The notes under the pieces are model-generated. The model was given only the letters and a program-made list of their open reading frames with translations, did not search any database and was not told the DNA's origin. Positions 15,181 through 22,840 of a DNA stretch of 28,372 bases are shown in pieces. This DNA comes from Nanobdellota archaeon (GTDB lineage: Archaea > Nanobdellota > Nanobdellia > Parvarchaeales > Parvarchaeaceae): assembly GCA_021818905.1 (NCBI GenBank), contig JAKASS010000011.1, positions 1 to 28,372 of the forward strand, given 5' to 3'. Positions within the stretch are counted from its first letter, which is position 1, and the number at the start of each line of letters is the position of its first letter. The position numbers and the translations under genes are program-made.

Positions 15181-15190
15181 CTTTTAATAT
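15180..15190 (+). promoter_or_regulatory. TATA-like box of 69-aa gene
   Basis: ACTTTTAATATG lies about 25-30 bp before the ATG at 15211, the leaderless archaeal spacing. No SD is present. Confidence 0.45.
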
Positions 15191-15210
15191 GCAGTGCCAT
15201 AAATAAATAG

Positions 15211-15420
15211 ATGACCGAAATTGACAAATCCGCACAGAAAGAATACTTAGACGCTTGGTCAAAAGCTCAGGAAAAACGCTTTGAATTGATGCGGGCCGTA
15301 AAGAAAGGCGGGCGGAAAAAAATTATGACCATACAAAAAGAGTTAGAACCTTTGGAAAGAGAGTACGATGCATCCCTAAAGAAGCTGCTTGAGAACGGGA
15401 ATGCTAGCCTCCAGGATTAG
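15211..15420 (+). CDS. small charged helical protein, unknown
   Basis: 69 aa, about half Lys/Glu/Arg/Asp, predicted helical and possibly coiled-coil (AQEKRFELMRAVKKGG, then IQKELEPLEREYDASLKKLL). No membrane segment or motif. Its own TATA box argues for a real gene. The last codons overlap the stop of the convergent transposase gene by 17 bp, so the original C-terminus may have been replaced when the element inserted. Confidence 0.5.
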   Translation: MTEIDKSAQKEYLDAWSKAQEKRFELMRAVKKGGRKKIMTIQKELEPLEREYDASLKKLLENGNASLQD

Positions 15421-16957
15421 CCAAAGTAATTAGTTTTATCGAGAACATTTTAGCGGTTATCTGCGTCTTTGTCGTATTCAAATCGAAGTAAGCTAACAAT
15501 AGCAAGTCTATCAATATCCAGTAATTGTAAAGAATGACCGAAAGCATAAAGTAAAAGTATCTTATTGTATAGTTTAGAGATGTTGTTTTACCCCTAAACA
15601 CGTACTTTTTGGATCTGTAACCAGTTTCGATTTGCCATCTTCGCCTGTACATTTCTCCAACTCTCTTCATCATCAGCGTATCATTCTGCGTCACATCCAT
15701 ATTTGTAGCGAATCCGTGTCTTTTTCTGGCTTCATCTCTTTTTGTTTCGCGTTCTATGACTATTAGATTAAACCTACAAGTTCCTAATGGCATGTTTCTT
15801 CTTATAAACGGTGCCTTGAGAGTATTGGTAGAAGTGATTGCCTTTGAGTTTTCTTTGGTCGGCATTATGTACTTTATGTCCATCTTATTTAGTAGGTTTA
15901 TTACTGGCGTACCATAGAAGCCCCTGTCCAGATAAGCCGTGCCGATATGTACTCTTTCCTTCGCAAACAACAGAAGCTTCTCAACTAAGTCAGTCTGATC
16001 ATCTTGAGGTAAGACTGGCAAAGCAAACAAAGTAAATCGCTGGCCGTGGTTTACTACATCAATTGTTATGAATTTGAAACACCAGCTTGTGCCTCTTTCA
16101 GGCTTTGTGCCGACTATCATTGGATGATTCGTGTCACCATAGAAGAACCAAGAAGTTGCGTCTATTGCGACATCAAAAGGTCTATCAGATATTAGCTTGC
16201 TTCTTTTTGCTATCTTTACTAAGATGTCAAAGGTATCTTCAAACATTTTCTGTAGATCTCTGAATGAGTTCTTTTTTAAGTGATAGAATAAGGAATCTGC
16301 TAAAGGAGTTCGCTTTTCAATTATAGTAGAAAGAACCTTTGCGCCATTCTCAGCGAAGTCCTGGCTAAGTGCAATGTGTATCAGAAGATTTAGATAATCT
16401 TCCTTTTCGAAGATAGAGTTATAATTGATGTCAAATTTTATTCTCTTTGATAATTCACCTTTAACAAAGTGGATGAGTTCCTTCTCTTTGTTAGTTCTTT
16501 CTTTTATATCTGTTAGTGGAGAAAGCGATTCCCGCTTCTTAAAAACCGTTCTATCTAAGACTATGTTGTACTTATCTGCTAATTCGTTTATGGTCTTTAC
16601 TACGAAGTCAACCAACCGTTTTTGGTCGATGGTTAAGGTCTTTATGAAATGTGATAGCGCCTGTTGGGTTGGTAAGATCGACGCGGTTTCGCCTCTGTCA
16701 AAGCCGAGATTTAATGCGTCTCCAGGATTCTTAGTAAGTTCTTTAATCAATGCTCGTTGAGATTTTAGACCCTTCAAAATGCCAAATATGTGGGCTTTAA
16801 GCATCGCATCTTGAGAGAACGTTCTACGTATACTTAAAGAAGGGGCGAGATTAAGTTCTTTTAGAATATAAGAAACTGTAATTTTATCGTTTGATTTTAG
16901 TAGATTAGCTAGAACTTCTTTTAGCTTTAGATTCAAATATTTAGGTTTCGTTATCAT
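15404..16957 (-). CDS. IS4-superfamily DDE transposase (copy A)
   Basis: 517 aa. Residues 1-255 are helical and DNA-binding-like. The RNase-H-like core has D266 (FDVAIDATSWFFYGD), D344 (TAYLDRGFYG) and E444 in YRRRWQIETGYR, matching the Y-(2)-R-(3)-E signature of the IS4 superfamily. An insertion between the second Asp and Glu, and the family-like MPTKEN strand, are also present. No frameshift, so it could be active. It shares the same architecture and the final GG-stop with copy B at 23058-24608 but is clearly a different element. I could not find convincing terminal inverted repeats. Confidence 0.88.
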   Translation of the reverse strand: MITKPKYLNLKLKEVLANLLKSNDKITVSYILKELNLAPSLSIRRTFSQDAMLKAHIFGILKGLKSQRALIKELTKNPGDALNLGFDRGETASILPTQQALSHFIKTLTIDQKRLVDFVVKTINELADKYNIVLDRTVFKKRESLSPLTDIKERTNKEKELIHFVKGELSKRIKFDINYNSIFEKEDYLNLLIHIALSQDFAENGAKVLSTIIEKRTPLADSLFYHLKKNSFRDLQKMFEDTFDILVKIAKRSKLISDRPFDVAIDATSWFFYGDTNHPMIVGTKPERGTSWCFKFITIDVVNHGQRFTLFALPVLPQDDQTDLVEKLLLFAKERVHIGTAYLDRGFYGTPVINLLNKMDIKYIMPTKENSKAITSTNTLKAPFIRRNMPLGTCRFNLIVIERETKRDEARKRHGFATNMDVTQNDTLMMKRVGEMYRRRWQIETGYRSKKYVFRGKTTSLNYTIRYFYFMLSVILYNYWILIDLLLLAYFDLNTTKTQITAKMFSIKLITLANPGG

Positions 16958-16958
16958 A

Positions 16959-17034
16959 TTACTTTTAGATATATTACTTAAAAGGAAGTTATCCTATATA
17001 AGCATTTCCTTTTAAGTATATCCTTTAAAAGTAA
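16959..17034. promoter_or_regulatory. 76-bp imperfect palindrome between transposase and zinc-ribbon gene
   Basis: The arms 16959-16987 and 17006-17034 are inverted repeats: TTACTTTTA...ACTTAAAAGGAA against TTCCTTTTAAGT...TAAAAGTAA, with 12 perfect bases nearest the centre. It starts 1 bp upstream of the transposase ATG and ends just before the TATA box of the divergent zinc-ribbon gene. It could be an IS end, an operator or a cruciform. Confidence 0.6.
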
Positions 17035-17065
17035 GTTATAAATAGTCGTATTGCGTAAATTATCT

Positions 17066-17203
17066 ATGTCACAATTCAGCGTCTTTGCTTACAAGTGTGA
17101 AAGATGTGGTCATAGCTGGGTACCAAATAACTTGTTCGGAAAACCGAGAGTATGCCCCCATTGTAAAAGTCCTTATTGGGATGTGCCTAAAAAGAGAAAA
17201 TAA
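17066..17203 (+). CDS. zinc-ribbon microprotein
   Basis: 45 aa: MSQFSVFAYKCERCGHSWVP, then CPHCKSPYWDVPKKRK. Two CxxC knuckles (C11/C14 and C32/C35) 18 residues apart form a complete zinc ribbon. Very similar stand-alone ribbons (..Y.C.RCGH.W.P....P..CP.CKSPYW..P.) are common in archaea and are often annotated only as zinc-ribbon proteins. TTATAAATAG lies about 25 bp before the ATG, consistent with a leaderless transcript. Convergent with the nuclease-like gene 10 bp downstream. A DNA/RNA-associated regulator is plausible; function unknown. Confidence 0.8.
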   Translation: MSQFSVFAYKCERCGHSWVPNNLFGKPRVCPHCKSPYWDVPKKRK

Positions 17204-17213
17204 ATTCCTTTAT

Positions 17214-18311
17214 CTATAATTTTAAAAGATTTTCTATTTCATTAATTAATTTGTTAATATGATCTTTAATAACCATAGTTAATTTATTTGGGTCCATTAG
17301 GGCGTCTGGATTTAAATTATAACCGATTGTATTAATATTGCTATAACACCAAATAAAATCATCAGGCTTTATAGTAATGGTTCCAAAATAACTTGATTGT
17401 TTAGTGTCAGGTATAGTACTAATTAATTGAGAGTCTTCTTTTTCTTTAAACGGAGCAAATAAAATAGTTTTCACAATTGCATCCCCGAAAAGTTTCTTTA
17501 GATTTAAATGCTGGTTTTCTAATTGTCTATTCTCTCGGTGTTTGCCAAATTTAAGTTCAGCATTAATAACTATTTGTTTGCCATCGTTTTTATCTAATAA
17601 AAGTATGATATCATGTGCCGGGAAATCGAATTCCTGCATTTTTGCAGCGCCAACAACTTCTTTTTTATATTCTGGATTGGGTAATCCACCAACATATCTT
17701 AAAAAGTTTTTGGGTTTAAAATGCTTAAATAATTTATCAAATAAAATCGCTTGGAAAAACTCATGTGGGTTTTCAATTGTAAAATCTCTTTGAACGTCTA
17801 CAGTTCCAATAAAATTTAATATTTTTGGATTATTTATAATTAAATTTTTAATTAGTTCTTTACAACTATTAACATTTTCAGATTGTTTAAAACCAGTTTC
17901 GTCTAGATAATCTTTACATAATCTAGCGCACGTTTTCTTTAGTTCCAAATCGCAAGACAGAATTGCGCCAGCTCGTAATATATAAATTATATTTGATAAG
18001 CTTTCCTTTTCGTCCTTAGCTTTAGTTTTTTGGATGAATCCATCTAGTATACTATCAGAAGATTTGGCTGCGCCTTCCAATGTTTGTAAGGGATTTTTGC
18101 CCCATACAAACCAAGTTTTTTTAGCACTTTTAATTAGACCGGTGTCAATCTGATATTTTTTAAAGCTCTTTTCATTATATATTTTTATTAAATATTGTAA
18201 ATACCCTGCAGTTAGAATTTCATCGGAAGGTTCAACTATGTTAATGTTGTCCCTGACGCCATTGAAATTATCTAAAAATATGGCCCTTATTTCTGACATA
18301 ACGGGCTTCAA
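17214..18311 (-). CDS. PD-(D/E)XK-like nuclease-domain protein, third gene of defence-like operon
   Basis: 365 aa, unrecognised overall. The C-terminal half has the pattern of a PD-(D/E)XK nuclease core: HDIILLLD (D234) followed after 17 residues by INAELKFGK (E252-x-K254), with a helix rich in Glu/Gln/His after it (HRENRQLENQHLNLKKL). An earlier Glu in ENPHEFFQAILFDKLF could complete the site. The N-terminal ~170 residues are helical with no motif I know. The ATG overlaps the upstream stop by 4 bp (18308-18311), so it is coupled to the Panacea-like gene. Restriction-like effector or toxin is the best guess; the nuclease call rests on one motif. Confidence 0.6.
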   Translation of the reverse strand: MKPVMSEIRAIFLDNFNGVRDNINIVEPSDEILTAGYLQYLIKIYNEKSFKKYQIDTGLIKSAKKTWFVWGKNPLQTLEGAAKSSDSILDGFIQKTKAKDEKESLSNIIYILRAGAILSCDLELKKTCARLCKDYLDETGFKQSENVNSCKELIKNLIINNPKILNFIGTVDVQRDFTIENPHEFFQAILFDKLFKHFKPKNFLRYVGGLPNPEYKKEVVGAAKMQEFDFPAHDIILLLDKNDGKQIVINAELKFGKHRENRQLENQHLNLKKLFGDAIVKTILFAPFKEKEDSQLISTIPDTKQSSYFGTITIKPDDFIWCYSNINTIGYNLNPDALMDPNKLTMVIKDHINKLINEIENLLKL

Positions 18312-18880
18312 AATGCAATTGGCCCGTGTAATTTTGCACTTTTTACTTCTGGTAAGCTATGTACGTAGTTTAATAGATGATTAAGAGATGTAGCCAATTC
18401 AAATATTGGATGGGTGTCAATATTATTTTCTATTAAGACTCGAACAGTTTCGATATTGATATTTTCTTTTTGTGGTATAGAATTTAGTTTAAAATCATAA
18501 AAACTGGTCACATTTGAAATAACGTTCTCTGATTTCAACTGTTCTAAATCATCTAAAATTTCCCAAGAAAGTGGTCCAAGTCGCTCTAGTATATAATTAT
18601 AAGGTGAGAGGTGACTTTTAGTATCCTCTTTAAATTTTTTGTCCAGCAAATATAATATTTTAACTATTCTTAATTTATCTATCTCGGTGTGACCATATTC
18701 TCCAAGCGCCTTTTTTATAACATACAGAACAAGAGCTCGTCTAATTTCTATTGGTGAAAGTGCGCTTTCCATTCTGGGTTTTAGTTTATGGTGTTTTATA
18801 GAGTCCTTTCTATATTTAAGCTTAATAACTGTAGGTTTATAACTTCTTCTCTTCGTCAGCTTTTTAACTTTTTCTTTCAT
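18308..18880 (-). CDS. possible Panacea/SocA-like (DUF4065) antitoxin-type protein
   Basis: 190 aa. After a basic N-terminal tail of ~40 residues, the core reads IDKLRIVKILYLLDKKF, then YILERLGPLSWEILDDLEQL. The KL.K.LYL.D helix and the GP(L/F)S turn before a helix are features of the Panacea/SocA-like fold. Panacea domains serve as antitoxins against very diverse toxins encoded next to them, which fits the adjacent nuclease-like gene. It follows the 67-aa gene after 1 bp and overlaps the next by 4 bp. An internal ATG (18772) would remove the basic tail. The assignment is tentative. Confidence 0.55.
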   Translation of the reverse strand: MKEKVKKLTKRRSYKPTVIKLKYRKDSIKHHKLKPRMESALSPIEIRRALVLYVIKKALGEYGHTEIDKLRIVKILYLLDKKFKEDTKSHLSPYNYILERLGPLSWEILDDLEQLKSENVISNVTSFYDFKLNSIPQKENINIETVRVLIENNIDTHPIFELATSLNHLLNYVHSLPEVKSAKLHGPIAF

Positions 18881-18881
18881 A

Positions 18882-19085
18882 TCACACTTTTGGTTTTATA
18901 TAATTTTTCTCAACTAACCACGAGATTACGATTTTATTTATCGCATCAGGTCTGTCTTTTGCTAAACCACCTTTAATTAAACTGTCCACAACGATCAATT
19001 GCTCTTTTGTAAAAGGCGTGCGCACATACTCGCTTTTGACCTTCCTTTTCTTTAATTTAGTAGGGCCCTTATCTACAATTGTCAT
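18882..19085 (-). CDS. small basic protein, probable ribbon-helix-helix-type DNA binder
   Basis: 67 aa. Basic N-terminus, then TPFTKEQLIVVDSLIKGG followed by LAKDRPDAINKIVISWLVE. One strand-like segment and two helices with a loop (KGGLAKDRPDAI) resemble RHH/CopG-type regulators. It is the first gene of the three-gene operon. The upstream 129 bp shared with the divergent endonuclease is extremely AT-rich and repetitive (TATATAAATATTATATAATA), a good place for its own binding. Probable autoregulator of the operon; class call is moderate. Confidence 0.5.
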   Translation of the reverse strand: MTIVDKGPTKLKKRKVKSEYVRTPFTKEQLIVVDSLIKGGLAKDRPDAINKIVISWLVEKNYIKPKV

Positions 19086-19214
19086 ATAATATAATGAAAT
19101 AAGATCTATATAAATATTATATAATAATTATATGAGTATTAAATAATCTTAATATTATAATAAATTTAATAAAAATTCTTAAAGAAATTTATGAACATAC
19201 CGCCTAAAGATTAA
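19086..19214. promoter_or_regulatory. divergent AT-rich promoter region
   Basis: Between the 67-aa gene and the endonuclease. Nearly all A/T with overlapping TATA-like and palindromic runs (AATATTATATAATAATTATA). Two TATA candidates point outward: TTTATATAG towards the minus-strand operon and AAATTTATG about 28 bp before the ATG at 19215. Confidence 0.5.
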
Positions 19215-20231
19215 ATGAAGATATCTCATGACTTAGGTTTAACCGAGACCCAATTTTGTAGGATGGCCATAACTGTTAAAATGTTATTCTCTAATATTCT
19301 TGGGCATGCTGCAGAAAGACAATACGAGAAGGCTCTAAAAAATAAAGATATACGTTTTACGAAAGCGCCTACCGATACACATTATGATTATTTAGTTGGT
19401 AAAGAAAGACAACAAGTAAAGCGATTTGAATCCGCGTCTACAGATTCTAATTTTATTGGAGTAAATTTAACTAAAACTCATGGCGATCGTTCTGGGGCAG
19501 ATGCTTTTTATAAGATAATAGATTTTGATAAGCTTATTTTATTTGATGTTGGTTTATCAAATTATATCAAAGTTAATGTAAAAGATATACCTAAAAATCC
19601 TAAGTACCAAAAAAGACTGATTGGGAGTTATAAAATCAAAAGAAAAAGGATTTTAAAAGGCTTTAATCTAGATTTTTTATCCGCTATGAAAATTCATAAT
19701 AAATTGTTTCCTGAAGCCATTGAATCTCTAAAAAAGAAATATAATTTAGGTTATAAAGAGCTATTAGAACGTAGCTGCAATTTATCACTAACAGAGATAG
19801 ATGCGCTATTTTCTAAGGAAAACTTTAGATTAATTACTGGCGCAAAAGGATTTGCAGCAGAGGAGAGATTAAAATTTTTATTAGAAAAGAATGGATTAGA
19901 GTTTAAACAAAATACTGATATGTACAGTAAAATTGATATCTGGGTCAAAGACAAAAGAGTTCAGGTAAAGACACCAAATGAAAGAGCTAACACAGAAACG
20001 CATTGGGGTGTAAAATTACACAAGTCCCATGGTCATGGACTCGGCGAACTTTGTCCAGTGGACGCATTTGATATCTTAGCTCTTTTCGTTGGCGGCAAAA
20101 ATCAGAACAGTTTCGTTTTTGTACCGATATTCGATTTAGACAAGTACCCCGGCCATCCCGAATATTTAAAACGAATAGGAAAAATTCAAAAGAAAAAGTA
20201 TAGAATAAATGATTTTAGCATCTTTGATTAA
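19215..20231 (+). CDS. probable Type II restriction endonuclease with two tandem PD-(D/E)XK-like domains
   Basis: 338 aa containing an internal duplication. First unit (~30-113): GHAAERQYEKALKN, D58 in HYDYLVGKERQQVKR (Q67-x-K69), then GVNLTKTHG and DAFYKIIDFDKLILFDVG. Second unit (~212-294): GFAAEERLKFLLEKN, D241 in KIDIWVKDKRVQVKT (Q250-x-K252), then GVKLHKSHG and DAFDILALFVGG. Each keeps the Glu-helix, Asp and QxK of a PD-(D/E)XK fold (Q replacing D/E, as in several restriction enzymes). Two catalytic units in one chain could cut both strands alone. Stop overlaps the convergent methylase stop (20228-20231). The nuclease fold is inferred; the duplication is plain. Confidence 0.72.
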   Translation: MKISHDLGLTETQFCRMAITVKMLFSNILGHAAERQYEKALKNKDIRFTKAPTDTHYDYLVGKERQQVKRFESASTDSNFIGVNLTKTHGDRSGADAFYKIIDFDKLILFDVGLSNYIKVNVKDIPKNPKYQKRLIGSYKIKRKRILKGFNLDFLSAMKIHNKLFPEAIESLKKKYNLGYKELLERSCNLSLTEIDALFSKENFRLITGAKGFAAEERLKFLLEKNGLEFKQNTDMYSKIDIWVKDKRVQVKTPNERANTETHWGVKLHKSHGHGLGELCPVDAFDILALFVGGKNQNSFVFVPIFDLDKYPGHPEYLKRIGKIQKKKYRINDFSIFD

Positions 20232-21025
20232 TCGTGATAGTGCAACAAATTGGCTTTAAAATTAGTTATTACTACTTCATTTGTTTTTTTGCGCCGCCCC
20301 TCACTCATAAAATATGTAAAATTAATCTGAGAGATATTCGCCCAATCATATAATTTTCTAACGCCGGGGCAATCATCATAAGACAAAACAAATTTAAATC
20401 TGGTCTCCCTCAAAAGATTTGCAAGTCTTATGTGGTCGCCCCCTTTAAAATCATTTGTATAAAGGGATTTGGCGGCGTTATAATAAGGTGGATCTAAATA
20501 CATCAATACACCCGAATTTTCTGACTTGGCTAATATTACATCTGAAAAATCAAGATTTGTTATTTTCACGTCCTTTAATTTTTGGGCGACGGGTTCGATT
20601 GTTTTTGTCCATTTATATGGTGGGATACTACTACCTAAGGCAAAACCCCACCTAGGATTCTTCATTATTCCGCTGAACGATGTTCTATTTAAATAGAAGA
20701 ACCTGAATGCCTCTTCTATCTTTGTCTTAGGCACCCTCTCTTTTACTTCCTTGTGTCTATCCCTATTCGCAACTTCTTTATCTAGAAGTTGATATAACTG
20801 TTTTCTTGCATCCTGATTCTGGATAATCTTATAAAAGTTTATTAAATCTTTGTCGATATCATTAATCCAATTCAGTTTTGGAGCCAATTCTTTAGCTAAG
20901 AAAACAGATAATCCTCCAGCAAATACTTCTCGGTATTCATCATGTTTAATCTCAAGAAATTTCTTGATTTTATTGGATGCATAAAATTTACCACCGGGGT
21001 ACCTTAAACATGTCTTTACTTTCAT
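20228..21025 (-). CDS. D12-class N6-adenine DNA methyltransferase (second of pair)
   Basis: 265 aa from ATG 21025 (TTG 21037 would overlap the upstream gene by 8 bp). LRYPGGK (7-13), REVFAGGLSVF (motif I, AdoMet binding), INDIDKDLINFYK (motif II) and YLDPPYYNA (motif IV, catalytic DPPY at 178-181) identify a Dam/D12 alpha-class enzyme that methylates the N6 of adenine. NRTSFSG and SYDDCP, also typical of the class, are present. It is paralogous to the gene upstream on the same strand but far from identical. Only 4 bp separate them, so they are co-transcribed. The pair and the convergent endonuclease make one restriction-modification system. Confidence 0.92.
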   Translation of the reverse strand: MKVKTCLRYPGGKFYASNKIKKFLEIKHDEYREVFAGGLSVFLAKELAPKLNWINDIDKDLINFYKIIQNQDARKQLYQLLDKEVANRDRHKEVKERVPKTKIEEAFRFFYLNRTSFSGIMKNPRWGFALGSSIPPYKWTKTIEPVAQKLKDVKITNLDFSDVILAKSENSGVLMYLDPPYYNAAKSLYTNDFKGGDHIRLANLLRETRFKFVLSYDDCPGVRKLYDWANISQINFTYFMSEGRRKKTNEVVITNFKANLLHYHD

Positions 21026-21029
21026 AGTA

Positions 21030-21854
21030 CTATACAAAGGACAACAGGCTTTTATTATCTTTTAATTTGAAATTAGATATAAATAATTCATTTCCATGTT
21101 CTCTTGGATTGAAATGGACTCTAGCATTGGCTACGCTATACGTCCAAGTACGCTCATAGAAATTGGCCCAATTATATAAATCTCTAATAAACTTGCAATC
21201 GTCATATGTAAGTAAAAATTTAACCTTAGTTTCTTTTAGAAGCTTTGCAAGTCTTATGTGGTCATCTTTCTTAAAAGAATGCGCATATGCAACAATCTGA
21301 CGACTTTCTGCATAGGGAGGATCTAAAAATAGAAAGACCTCTTTTTCTCCTTCCGGTCTAGCTTTTATAACGTCTTCAAAGTCTAGATTAGTAATTTTAA
21401 CATCAGACAACTTTAGTCCAGTTTCTTCTATAGTCTTTTTGGCAGATTTGATGTTAAATCTGGCGTCTCCGATAAAAGATTTCCACATAGTTATACCTGA
21501 AAAAGAGCATCGGTTAAGTATATAATACCGACTAGCCTTCTCGTAAAAATTCTTAGGTTTTGCATTAAAAAGGTCTTCGTACATTTTTTTGTTTATCTTT
21601 GTATTCTCTAAATCAAAAATTAAATCCTTGCGCATTTTTGCATCGGCTATAACCTTATAAAATGCTATTAAATCGCTATCAATATCATTAATCCAGTTAA
21701 ACTCAGAAAGCGGTTTGTTTATGAAAACTGAACCGCCACCCAAAAACGGTTCTCTATACTCGTCGTGTTTTACTTGTTCCCAAAATGGTCTGATAAATTT
21801 TATTGCCTTCAGCTTACCACCAGGATACCTAAATATAGATTTTAATTTTTCCAT
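21030..21854 (-). CDS. D12-class N6-adenine DNA methyltransferase (first of pair)
   Basis: 274 aa from ATG 21854 (a GTG at 21872 is possible). FRYPGGK (8-14), EPFLGGGSVF (35-44), INDIDSDLI, NRCSFSG, FLDPPYAES (DPPY 178-181) and LTYDDC place it in the Dam/D12 alpha class with the same motif spacing as its downstream paralogue. The sequences between motifs differ, so target recognition probably differs too. The start lies 13 bp inside the end of the triple-HTH gene, so it is likely translationally coupled to it. In Type IIS systems two such enzymes often protect the two strands of an asymmetric site. Confidence 0.92.
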   Translation of the reverse strand: MEKLKSIFRYPGGKLKAIKFIRPFWEQVKHDEYREPFLGGGSVFINKPLSEFNWINDIDSDLIAFYKVIADAKMRKDLIFDLENTKINKKMYEDLFNAKPKNFYEKASRYYILNRCSFSGITMWKSFIGDARFNIKSAKKTIEETGLKLSDVKITNLDFEDVIKARPEGEKEVFLFLDPPYAESRQIVAYAHSFKKDDHIRLAKLLKETKVKFLLTYDDCKFIRDLYNWANFYERTWTYSVANARVHFNPREHGNELFISNFKLKDNKSLLSFV

Positions 21855-22561
21855 TTTGTTTCTTTCAACCACTTCTTCTTTTCTAAGAATGTTTGTTTTA
21901 TAATATTTAGTCGTCGCTTACTTAAATCTTTTGAATTAGATATGAGTGCCTTCTCAGCAACGGCTTCTCTACCGTGAATAAAGAATAAAAAACAGTTGCC
22001 GAAGACTACACTTCTTACATCCGCGTCTCTTTTCAATACCCTGTATATTTTGATGTCTTTTCGGTTCATCAGGATAAAGCCATTGTTTATTAGTCTACAT
22101 AATAGTTTGAAATATCTACCACTAACTCTGCTCTTTTCGCTTTTTATGTCGGATGTCCAGCGAACAACACTAGGGTAGCTTACTTTTAGGATGTTCGGAA
22201 TTGCGGTCTTTTCAACACCAATTCTAGCTAATTGTCTAGCTTTCTGCTTTACTGCGACAGGATATATTTTGAATTCTCTACCATCTCTGCCTTTACCTAA
22301 CCAGCGATTCAATGACCTGAAACCAACGCCTAGTTTTATCGAGATCTTGAGTCTCGATAACCCAGACTTATAGAGTCTTTTTGCTTCTTGTTTTGTCTCT
22401 TTTGAATAGGTCTTGTTTTTGTAAGTGCTAGGAATATTCCAGCGCCATATTGTGGCGGAGGAAATCCCTAATATCTGAGCGGCCTTATTCTTGCTTAAGC
22501 CATATTGGACCATCGCCCTTACTTTGGCTTTTTCTTGTTCCGTATAATGTCTTCCCGTCAT
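21842..22561 (-). CDS. triple helix-turn-helix protein upstream of methyltransferases
   Basis: 239 aa from ATG 22561; a TTG at 22609 would add 16 residues, but TTTATAG lies about 20 bp before the ATG. The N-terminal half has three homologous homeodomain-like HTH units: YTEQEKAKVRAMVQYGLSKN with ILGISSATIWRW; YSKETKQEAKRLYKSGLSRL with LGVGFRSLNRWL; YPVAVKQKARQLARIGVEKT with LKVSYPSVVRWT. The C-terminal ~95 residues (ILMNRKDIKIYRVLKRDA, then VRSVVFGNCFLFFIHGRE) are unrecognised. It overlaps the first methylase gene by 13 bp. It may be the controller of the R-M system or a specificity factor; homing-type intron proteins also carry such HTH arrays. Confidence 0.7.
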   Translation of the reverse strand: MTGRHYTEQEKAKVRAMVQYGLSKNKAAQILGISSATIWRWNIPSTYKNKTYSKETKQEAKRLYKSGLSRLKISIKLGVGFRSLNRWLGKGRDGREFKIYPVAVKQKARQLARIGVEKTAIPNILKVSYPSVVRWTSDIKSEKSRVSGRYFKLLCRLINNGFILMNRKDIKIYRVLKRDADVRSVVFGNCFLFFIHGREAVAEKALISNSKDLSKRRLNIIKQTFLEKKKWLKETKWKN

Positions 22562-22730
22562 ATCTATTTTAGAAGGAACTGCTATAAACCAGCTTGTATC
22601 GTTTGTCAAAATAACCTATTTTTGGGATAGCACTTTCACAGGGGGCGTCTTCACAGAATGCCACTCATAGCTTACAGCAAGGGTTTTACGAAGCAGATTT
22701 GTCAAAAAACACTTTCGGAACTACTGCTTC

Positions 22731-22840
22731 AGGCGAGGGAGGGAATCGGACCCCCTTACTTCGTTGACAGCTATGTTTTGATTACGCATCGGCGCAATTG
22801 CCATTTGCAGACGAATACATAGCCGTTCTGTCACCTCGCC
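22731..22840 (-). tRNA. tRNA-Cys (GCA) with 39-nt intron at 37/38
   Basis: Read on the minus strand from 22840. Acceptor GGCGAGG pairs with CCTCGCC, and the unpaired base at 73 is U, the known identity base of tRNA-Cys. The D stem is ACA/TGT, the anticodon stem TTCGT/ACGAA, the loop CTGCAAA with anticodon GCA at plus 22806-22808, the T stem GGGGG/CCCTC with loop TCCGATT. The two halves of the anticodon stem are separated by 39 nt (22766-22804), the canonical archaeal intron position. The mature RNA would be 71 nt with no encoded CCA. The T loop has C at 55, a deviation from the usual TTC. Upstream ATATTTATAT (22851-22860) is a probable TATA box. Confidence 0.88.

Noticed and set aside
14751-15210. 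RNA gene in the gene-poor stretch
   Set aside because: A GTAGC/GCTAC pairing and a short GAAGC hairpin are visible, but no tRNA arms or recognisable structured-RNA layout.
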